The notes under the pieces are model-generated. The model made no database searches. It saw nothing but the letters and a program-made list of their open reading frames with translations, and had not been told where the DNA came from. A stretch of DNA of 35,070 bases from Eubacteriaceae bacterium. Its GTDB lineage: Bacteria > Bacillota > Clostridia > Eubacteriales > Anaerofustaceae. The DNA is taken from positions 1 through 35,070 of the forward strand of contig JAFXKY010000055.1 in the NCBI GenBank assembly GCA_017531485.1, in the 5' to 3' direction. Shown here in pieces: positions 30,044 to 35,070 of the stretch. The position numbers were made by a program, and so were the translations under genes. Each line of letters begins with the position of its first letter. The stretch's first letter is position 1.

Positions 30044-30970
30044 ATGAAAATTACGACACAGATGATAAATGAAGTAAAAGCGAAAGGATTTCTTATTAAC
30101 AGGGCAACAACGAAATTTTCCGGCAGGATCGTTCCGAGAGGCACGATCTTTACTGCGAAGGATTTTGCGGTAATGAGCGAGATCGCAGATAAATTCGGAA
30201 ACGGCAAGCTCATGGCAACGAGCCGCCAGTGCATCGAGATTTCCGGCATTGAATATGAAAACATTCAGGCGGCTATCGACTTCGCTTCTGAAAACGGACT
30301 TTCTTTCGGCGGAACAGGCGCAAAGGTCCGCCCGGTCACTGCCTGCAAGGGAACGACGTGCATCTACGGAAACATCGACACTCACCGCATCGCAACCCTC
30401 ATCCACGACGAGTTTTATGTTGGCAGAAATTCAGTAAAGCTTCCGCACAAGATCAAGATCTCAGTCGGCGGATGTCCCAACAGCTGCATAAAGCCGTCGG
30501 TGAATGACATCGGTATCGAAGGACATAAAGTGCCTGTTTTTGACGAAGACAAATGCAAAAAATGCAAAAAATGCGTTGTGGAAAGCTCATGTCCCGTAAA
30601 GGCGGCGGAGTTTGTAGACGGAAAGCTCATCATTGACAATAAAAAGTGCATCGACTGCGGAGTATGCATCGAAAAATGCACCTTTGACGCCTTTGACAGA
30701 GAAAACACTCCTCCTGCATACAAGATCTTTATCGGCGGAAGCTGGGGCAAGAGAACGGTCAAAGGAACTGCTCTCAGCAAGTACGTTACGGAGGAGGATA
30801 TCCTTCCCATTATTGAAAAGACGATCTTATGGTTCCGCGACAACGCAGAATCAAAGGAACGCCTCGGCGCTGCAATCGAAAGGATAGGCTTTGAAAAATT
30901 TGAGAGAGAAGTAGTGGAAAGTGATGAGCTTCTTTGTCGCAGGGAGGAAATTTTAAATAAGGAGATCTGA
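30044..30970 (+). CDS. AsrC-like siroheme/4Fe-4S nitrite/sulfite reductase
   Basis: 308 residues. Siroheme-binding reductase core with the [4Fe-4S]-siroheme cysteines C101-x4-C106 (TACKGTTC) and C144-x3-C148 (GGCPNSC), and two ferredoxin clusters: CKKCKKC...SSCP (171-184) and CIDCGVCIEKC (202-212). It is related to the AsrC subunit of the anaerobic sulfite reductase and to the single-gene Clostridial 4Fe-4S/siroheme proteins with CKGTTC/GGCPNNC. Typical AsrC uses C-x5-C; the shorter spacing is noted. AsrA and AsrB are not present, so its electron donor must be another ferredoxin. GGGGG precedes ATG. Overlaps no gene; the importer starts 5 bp later. Confidence 0.9.
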   Translation: MKITTQMINEVKAKGFLINRATTKFSGRIVPRGTIFTAKDFAVMSEIADKFGNGKLMATSRQCIEISGIEYENIQAAIDFASENGLSFGGTGAKVRPVTACKGTTCIYGNIDTHRIATLIHDEFYVGRNSVKLPHKIKISVGGCPNSCIKPSVNDIGIEGHKVPVFDEDKCKKCKKCVVESSCPVKAAEFVDGKLIIDNKKCIDCGVCIEKCTFDAFDRENTPPAYKIFIGGSWGKRTVKGTALSKYVTEEDILPIIEKTILWFRDNAESKERLGAAIERIGFEKFEREVVESDELLCRREEILNKEI

Positions 30971-30974
30971 CAGA

Positions 30975-31904
30975 TTGAAGAAAATATTATGTGTGGTTAT
31001 GGCGCTTGTGATGAGCGTGGCTTTGTTTGCGTGCAAAGGTGAAGGTGATTCAGAAAAAGACGGAATAATTCTGACGGATCATGCCGGCAACACCGCATAT
31101 CTTACGAAGACTTCAAGGGTCGTTTCGTGTTACGCTTCACTTACGGACTGCTGGCTTCTGGCAGGGGGAGAGGTCGTGGGGGTGACGGATGATTGTGAAG
31201 AGAGGGGAATTATTTTTGAAAACTCTCCTGCGATCATCGGTTCCACAAAAGTCATCGACGTGGAAAAGATAGTATCCCTTGATTCAGATTATGTCATCAT
31301 GTCCTATGACCTTACGGCGCAGAGGGAGCTGGAAGATGTGCTTGAGAGTATGCAAATACCATACGGATATTTCAGGGTGGATACGTTTGAGGATTATGAA
31401 AAAATCATGAGTTCCTTTACTTCCGTCACGGGAAGAAAAGACCTTTATGAAGAAAACGTTTCAAAGCCGAAGGAAAACATATCCCGCATCCTTTCGGAAA
31501 TACCTGATGACAACGACGACACTTTCCTGCTTCTCCGGGCATATTCAACGGGGATGAAGGTCAAGAGGGATGACAATCTTGCAGGGCTGATATTAAATGA
31601 GATGCATCTAACAAACATCGCCGATCTTTCTGAGTCAATTCTTGAAGAGCTGAGCATGGAGAAGATACTCCTGGAAGATCCGGAATACATCTTCATTTCA
31701 ACTATGGGAGATGAAGAGGCGGCGAAGAAGTATATAAGTGAGAATATTTCTTCCGATCCTGTGTGGCAAAGCCTCAGTGCGGTGAAGGAAGGAAGGGTAT
31801 TTTTCCTGCCGCAGGAACTTTTTCATTATAAACCAAACGAAAAGTGGGACGAAAGTTATGAATATATCAGAAAAATCCTTTACCCGGAGGTCGTACCGGA
31901 GTAA
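30975..31904 (+). CDS. ABC transporter substrate-binding lipoprotein (second importer)
   Basis: 309 residues, extracellular receptor. Lipoprotein signal with ALFAC, C20, after MKKILCVVMAL. Helical-backbone metal-receptor fold: GIILTDHAGNTAYLTKTSRVVSCYASLTDCWLLAGG, VIDVEKIVSLDSDYVIM and the C-terminal WQSLSAVKEGRVFFLPQEL. Substrate is a metal chelate (heme, cobalamin, siderophore). Start is TTG with AAGGAG 10 nt upstream, reading MKKIL. It follows the AsrC-like gene after 4 bp, so it is co-transcribed. The 3' end overlaps the permease start by 47 bp. Confidence 0.88.
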   Translation: MKKILCVVMALVMSVALFACKGEGDSEKDGIILTDHAGNTAYLTKTSRVVSCYASLTDCWLLAGGEVVGVTDDCEERGIIFENSPAIIGSTKVIDVEKIVSLDSDYVIMSYDLTAQRELEDVLESMQIPYGYFRVDTFEDYEKIMSSFTSVTGRKDLYEENVSKPKENISRILSEIPDDNDDTFLLLRAYSTGMKVKRDDNLAGLILNEMHLTNIADLSESILEELSMEKILLEDPEYIFISTMGDEEAAKKYISENISSDPVWQSLSAVKEGRVFFLPQELFHYKPNEKWDESYEYIRKILYPEVVPE

Positions 31905-32898
31905 GACGGCAGGGGTGATGATGATCCTTGGCGTTTTGCTTATTCTGAGTTTCTTGCTCAGCGTCCTGTTCGGTTCCACAGGCGCGAAGCTTACGGATGC
32001 TGTCAGGGCGTTTATTTCGGGAAATTACACAGATGCGTCACTTCGTATCATCTTATATATCCGTCTGCCGCGCGCTGTGGCGGCTGTCCTCGCAGGGGCG
32101 GCGCTGTCCGTTTCGGGAGTCATCATTCAGGCTGTACTGAATAATTCAATGGCATCTCCCAACATCATCGGAGTGAATTCCGGCGCAGGGCTTGCGGTAA
32201 GCATAGTGGTGGCGATATTTCCGTTTATGGCAGACTATCTCCCCATAGCGGCATTTTTCGGCGCGCTGTCTTCATGTATGCTCATATATTTCATCAGCGC
32301 CAGGACCAATTCAAGCAGGCTGACCATCACTCTGGTTGGGATCAGTATATCGAGTATACTCTCCGCAGGGATAAATGCCGTCAGGACGATATTCCCCGAC
32401 AGCATATACAATACAAATACGTTTATGGTCGGCGGCTTTTCGGGAGTGAGCTTTGCGGACATCTCCTTTGCGTGGAAGTTCATACTGGCGGGAATACTGT
32501 TCTCAGTCTTTCTCGGAAAAGACATCGACATCCTCTCTCTCGGCGAAGAGAGCGCTATGTCGCTTGGGATGAACGTAAAGATGAAGAGATTTATTCTTCT
32601 TGCCACAGCGAGCATCCTCGCGGGAAGCGCCGTCAGCTTTGCGGGGCTTTTAGGCTTCGTGGGGCTTCTGGGGCCGCACATCTCAAGGAGGATATGTCCT
32701 TCTTCTCACCGAAGCCTTATTCCCATAAGTGCGCTTATTGGCGGGATCATCGTAAGTATATGCGATCTCATAGGAAGGGTGATCTTCGCGCCGTATGAGC
32801 TTCCGGTGGGAATAATAATGTCGTTTGTGGGCGGACCGTTCTTTATCGGGCTTATCCTGATGGGGAGAAAGTCGAGGGTTTATGATCAGGTTATGTAA
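31858..32898 (+). CDS. ABC transporter permease, FecCD/BtuC family (second importer)
   Basis: 346 residues with about 10 helices; motifs RLPRAVAAVLAGAALSVSGVIIQAVLNNSMASPNIIGVNSGAG, LGxDIDILSLGEE and FAGLLGFVGLLGPHISR, plus ELPVGIIMSFVGGPFFIGLIL. It differs in sequence from the permease at 17234. The chosen ATG overlaps the binding protein by 47 bp; a later in-frame start near 31918 is possible, but would remove the short basic N-terminus. The end overlaps the ATPase by 17 bp. Confidence 0.92.
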   Translation: MNISEKSFTRRSYRSKTAGVMMILGVLLILSFLLSVLFGSTGAKLTDAVRAFISGNYTDASLRIILYIRLPRAVAAVLAGAALSVSGVIIQAVLNNSMASPNIIGVNSGAGLAVSIVVAIFPFMADYLPIAAFFGALSSCMLIYFISARTNSSRLTITLVGISISSILSAGINAVRTIFPDSIYNTNTFMVGGFSGVSFADISFAWKFILAGILFSVFLGKDIDILSLGEESAMSLGMNVKMKRFILLATASILAGSAVSFAGLLGFVGLLGPHISRRICPSSHRSLIPISALIGGIIVSICDLIGRVIFAPYELPVGIIMSFVGGPFFIGLILMGRKSRVYDQVM

Positions 32899-33646
32899 TG
32901 TATCTTTTTCTTATGACGACAAAAGTATAATAAAAAACATCTCCCTCAGACTTGAAAAAGGAAAAATATATTCCGTCATCGGTCCCAACGGTTCGGGAAA
33001 AAGCACGCTTTTAAAGCTCATCGGAAAACTCAGGACGTGTGACGGCGGAAATATCACCCTTGACGGGAAGGATTACGGGGAATATTCCCGGAAGGCCTTT
33101 GCCAGATGCGTGGCGAGTCTTCCGCAGTCGAGAAATATACCGATGATACGCTCATGGGAGCTTGTGTCCCACGGAAGATTTCCGTATCTTGACGGAAGAA
33201 GGGTGCTGTCAAAGGAAGACAGGCTCATCGTCGACAGATCCCTCCGCCTTGCGGGAGCAGAAGAATTTGCTTTACGCAGCGTTTCTGAGTTGTCAGGCGG
33301 CGAAAGGCAGAAAGTATATCTCTCAATGCTTTATGCGCAGGAAGCGGAGTATATTCTTCTTGACGAGCCGACGACGTTTCTGGATATGTCTTCCAAGTTC
33401 GGGGTGATGAACACTCTTACGGATATGAAAGAAGCGGGGAAGTGCGTCGTGGCGGTCTTGCATGAATTATCCCTTGCGCTGAAATATTCCGATGAGATCA
33501 TCGTCCTCTCTCACGGAGAGATCGTCTTTTCGGGAACTCCAAAGGAGCTTGTTGAAGGGAATATTTTAGGGGATGTCTTCGGAATAAAGGCAGTGTGTGT
33601 TACAATAGACGGAAGTAATGAATATATCATAAAAGAGGTCGGTTAA
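32882..33646 (+). CDS. ABC transporter ATPase, FecE/BtuD family (second importer)
   Basis: 254 residues, single domain without the C-terminal extension of the first ATPase. Walker A GPNGSGKST (34-42), Q-loop SLPQ, signature LSGGERQK (about 137-144), Walker B YILLDEPTTFLD (about 157-168) and H-switch AVLHELSLALK. TAATG overlap with the next gene. Confidence 0.93.
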   Translation: MIRLCNVSFSYDDKSIIKNISLRLEKGKIYSVIGPNGSGKSTLLKLIGKLRTCDGGNITLDGKDYGEYSRKAFARCVASLPQSRNIPMIRSWELVSHGRFPYLDGRRVLSKEDRLIVDRSLRLAGAEEFALRSVSELSGGERQKVYLSMLYAQEAEYILLDEPTTFLDMSSKFGVMNTLTDMKEAGKCVVAVLHELSLALKYSDEIIVLSHGEIVFSGTPKELVEGNILGDVFGIKAVCVTIDGSNEYIIKEVG

Positions 33647-34149
33647 TGGAAAACAAGGCAAAACGCATGGCGTATTCTTCTGTGGGGATCGCGCTGAGTG
33701 TGGTAATAATGTTTCTCGGAGCGGTGCTTGAACTGGGGATGTACGCTTCTCCCCTTATTGCGGGAATGATACTGATGTTTCTCGGCACAAAATACGGCAG
33801 GAAGTGGCATCTGAGCCTTTATATCGCAACGTCGATACTCTCTGTCCTTCTCGTGCCGCACATCGAGGCGAATATGATGTTTGTGGGATTTTTCGGGTGG
33901 TATCCGATAATCAGGCCATCTCTTCAGAAGCTTCCGAAAGGGATATCTTTTGCGGCGAAGGTCATAATATTCAACCTGACAGTAATAGTGATAGAATATA
34001 TCGTCGTGACAGTGCTCGTTCCGGAAGTTCTTACAAAATGGATGATCGCGATCCTTCTCGTCATAGCAAATGTGGCGTTTGTGATGTACGACGCACTCAT
34101 TCCGCGAATGGAGAGGGTAATGAAGGTCTATGCGAAGAAATTGAAATAA
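33646..34149 (+). CDS. Small polytopic membrane protein of the importer operon
   Basis: 167 residues, four to five hydrophobic helices: MAYSSVGIALSVVIMFLGAVLELG, SPLIAGMILMFLG, LYIATSILSVLLVPHIEANMMFVGFFGWYP, IIFNLTVIVIEYIVVT and MIAILLVIANVAFVMYDAL. It resembles membrane proteins found in Clostridial gene sets as ECF-type S-component-like proteins; that is only a fold-level resemblance. Its start overlaps the ATPase stop (TAATG), so it is translated with the importer. May modulate transport or belong to an associated sensing function. Confidence 0.68.
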   Translation: MENKAKRMAYSSVGIALSVVIMFLGAVLELGMYASPLIAGMILMFLGTKYGRKWHLSLYIATSILSVLLVPHIEANMMFVGFFGWYPIIRPSLQKLPKGISFAAKVIIFNLTVIVIEYIVVTVLVPEVLTKWMIAILLVIANVAFVMYDALIPRMERVMKVYAKKLK

Positions 34150-34155
34150 ACAGAC

Positions 34156-34184
34156 AAAAGCACACCGGGGGTGTGCTTTTGCTT
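34156..34184 (+). terminator. Terminator of the AsrC-like/importer operon
   Basis: AAAAGCACAC/GTGTGCTTTT stem with CGGGG-type loop, T tract following; also A-rich on the left, so it can end transcription from either strand. Confidence 0.9.
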
Positions 34185-34328
34185 TAGAATTCGATGTAAA
34201 ATATGAAATCATTTTGTGTTTCAGTATCTACTTGTTTTTCCATAGAACCGGAAGCATTTACTTTTATTCCCATGTTTTTAACTGCAGCATCTATACCGGC
34301 GGCAGCATTGCCGATGATGTTCTTGAAT
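34184..34328 (-). pseudogene. 3' remnant of an unrecognised minus-strand gene
   Basis: On the minus strand an open frame ends at the TAA (34186-34184). Over about 47 codons it reads as plausible protein (NAAAGIDAAVKNMGIKV...SGSMEKQVDTETQNDFIF). Upstream of 34328 the frame runs into promoter DNA repeated at 34931, so the true start is lost. Homologue unknown. Suggests the region 34329 onward was inserted or rearranged. Confidence 0.5.
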
Positions 34329-34377
34329 GGCAAACTATTTTGCACATATTGAAAATCCCACATACTTATGGTACAAT
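34329..34377 (+). promoter_or_regulatory. Promoter module 1 with operator-like palindrome
   Basis: GCAAA/TTTGC inverted repeat (34330-34343), TTGAAA (34349-34354), 17-bp spacer, TACAAT (34372-34377). A 36-bp stretch (34329-34364) is repeated nearly identically at 34931-34966. Confidence 0.82.
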
Positions 34378-34443
34378 GATACTGGAAAAGTATCTGTGTA
34401 AACAGTTAGATAAACCATGAATTTGACAAAGAAGTGTGATTGT

Positions 34444-34584
34444 ATGAAAAAGAATAAAGGTATCGCTATTTTATTGTTTGCTATTTTACTGCAAATGTGC
34501 AGTTCGGGAATGGAGTTGCTTACATTGGCAGTGGGCACTGTAGGATTAGTTGTTGCGATTATTGATGATAGCAAGAAAGACTGA
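34444..34584 (+). CDS. Small membrane protein, 46 residues
   Basis: MKKNKGIAILLFAIL..., two hydrophobic stretches (about 6-18 and 25-40) and a charged end DDSKKD. ATG 34444 has AAAGAAG 9-12 nt upstream. The leader up to the start codon matches that of the next gene (34593-34620) over about 27 bp. Function unknown. Confidence 0.6.
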   Translation: MKKNKGIAILLFAILLQMCSSGMELLTLAVGTVGLVVAIIDDSKKD

Positions 34585-34616
34585 CCAATTCCAATTTGAC
34601 AAAGGAGTGTGATTGT

Positions 34617-34865
34617 ATGAAGCCAGAATTTAAGAAACGTTTAGTAGCAATGGGAATCATTGTTCTGGTGTTTAGTGTTCTGAACACAGTGTTTAAGCAT
34701 TGGATTTTTTCAAGTATCGGTTTTTGTATTAGTGGTTTGCTTTGTGTAGTCCGTCCTGTAAAAATGAACGATATTCAACCAGAGAAAAGGCAACTTATGG
34801 AATGCAGAATAGCTGGTGTCATAGTGATACTGCTTGGCATAATGTTAAGAGCCAGACTCTACTAA
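34617..34865 (+). CDS. Small membrane protein, 82 residues
   Basis: Two to three hydrophobic segments (about 9-24, 27-44 and 62-78) with a basic start MKPEFKKRL. ATG 34617 has AAAGGAG 9 nt upstream; an in-frame TTG 21 nt earlier is not favoured. Same leader sequence as the 46-residue gene. I do not recognise the family. Terminator follows at 34888. Confidence 0.65.
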   Translation: MKPEFKKRLVAMGIIVLVFSVLNTVFKHWIFSSIGFCISGLLCVVRPVKMNDIQPEKRQLMECRIAGVIVILLGIMLRARLY

Positions 34866-34887
34866 ATTCCAATTTACTCGAACAGAT

Positions 34888-34923
34888 AAAAATGCTATGA
34901 GGAAATTTCCCCATAGCGTTTTT
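34888..34923 (+). terminator. Terminator of the small membrane protein pair
   Basis: Stem GCTATG/CATAGC with an AT-rich inner part, followed by a run of five T. Confidence 0.8.
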
Positions 34924-34930
34924 GACTTTT

Positions 34931-34979
34931 GGCAAACTATTTTGCACATATTGAAAATCCCACATATTAATGGTATAAT
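34931..34979 (+). promoter_or_regulatory. Promoter module 2 with operator-like palindrome
   Basis: Same 36-bp segment as at 34329-34364, then TTGAAA, 17-bp spacer, TATAAT (34974-34979), a better -10 than module 1. Confidence 0.85.
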
Positions 34980-35017
34980 CTATTTGATAAATAAGAATTT
35001 GACGAAGGAGATGTGCA

Positions 35018-35070
35018 ATGAGCAACAAAGACATTATAAAATATTTTTACGAAGTGGTTGTCTCCGAAAA
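35018..35070 (+). CDS. Partial gene, N-terminus only
   Basis: ATG 35018 with AAGGAG 7 nt upstream. The 17 visible residues, MSNKDIIKYFYEVVVSE, resemble the start of SnoaL/NTF2-like (ester cyclase type) proteins, but the length is too short for a firm call. Runs off the window edge. Confidence 0.5.
   Translation, partial: MSNKDIIKYFYEVVVSE

Noticed and set aside
34184-34363. Minus-strand 59-codon frame as an intact gene with ATG at 34363
   Set aside because: Its first 12 codons (MWDFQYVQNSLP) are just the antisense of the duplicated promoter module and occur again at 34931; only the downstream part looks coding.

Overview
The window reads as a chromosomal segment of an anaerobic, low-to-mid G+C Firmicute, most likely class Clostridia. 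The signs are strong GGAGG ribosome binding sites, sigma-A promoters with 17-bp spacers, a T-box in front of thrS, a sepF/ylmH division cluster, a membrane pyrophosphatase of the K+-dependent type, a ferredoxin-type siroheme reductase, and a URO-D-like corrinoid/methyl-transfer protein. I cannot name the species. I saw no rRNA, tRNA, CRISPR array or prophage.

Layout. 1-285: right part of a composite repeat (family A, copy 1), ending in the terminator of arcC. 286-4303: arcC (-), then secG, hppA and a GNAT acetyltransferase (+). 4320-4715: cluster of family B hairpin repeats. 4780-7547: GNAT gene and thrS (-) with T-box and promoter. 7638-7961: family A copy 2, followed at once by a small ORF overlapping a large serine recombinase (8001-9459), then another family B repeat (9474-9624). 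9701-11574: URO-D-family protein and a Cys-rich hypothetical (-). 11599-16062: division/RNA-modification cluster (-) encoding an HlyD-like protein, YggS, SepF, YlmH and RluD. 16145-20479: vitamin B12/iron-type ABC importer (binding protein, permease, ATPase with an extra C-terminal domain) plus NAD(P)H-hydrate dehydratase (+). 20586-21761: membrane-anchored hypothetical. 21794-23612: homoserine dehydrogenase with a free-standing aspartokinase-type ACT subunit (-). 23768-25553: MazF/EndoA toxin, Asn/Gly-rich lipoprotein, DUF3786 protein, tiny Cys-rich membrane protein (+). 25583-28026: lipoprotein, YwqG-like DUF1963 protein and alpha/beta hydrolase (-). 28076-28409: family A copy 3. 28476-34184: hypothetical protein and Crp/Fnr regulator, a decayed asrA remnant, an AsrC-like siroheme/4Fe-4S reductase, a second FecBCD/BtuFCD-type importer and a membrane protein (+). 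34184-35070: remnant of a minus-strand gene, then small membrane proteins and a partial gene served by duplicated promoter modules.

How it fits together. Two separate metal-chelate (cobalamin, heme or siderophore) importers flank the centre. One is co-transcribed with a nicotinamide-repair enzyme and the other with a siroheme-type reductase. The Crp/Fnr regulator lies just upstream of the second group, and a perfect TGTGA-N6-TCACA palindrome lies between them, which suggests redox- or respiration-linked control.

The most unusual material is non-coding. Three copies of family A share a G-quadruplex-capable tract, several conserved hairpins and a nested stem whose two arms covary between copies. 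Copies 2 and 3 also carry arrays of six or seven back-to-back hairpins with unrelated stem sequences. Read on the minus strand the conserved module resembles a compact structured RNA ending in an intrinsic terminator. Four family B repeats (palindrome, variable hairpin, AGGGGGAT-type tail) lie nearby.
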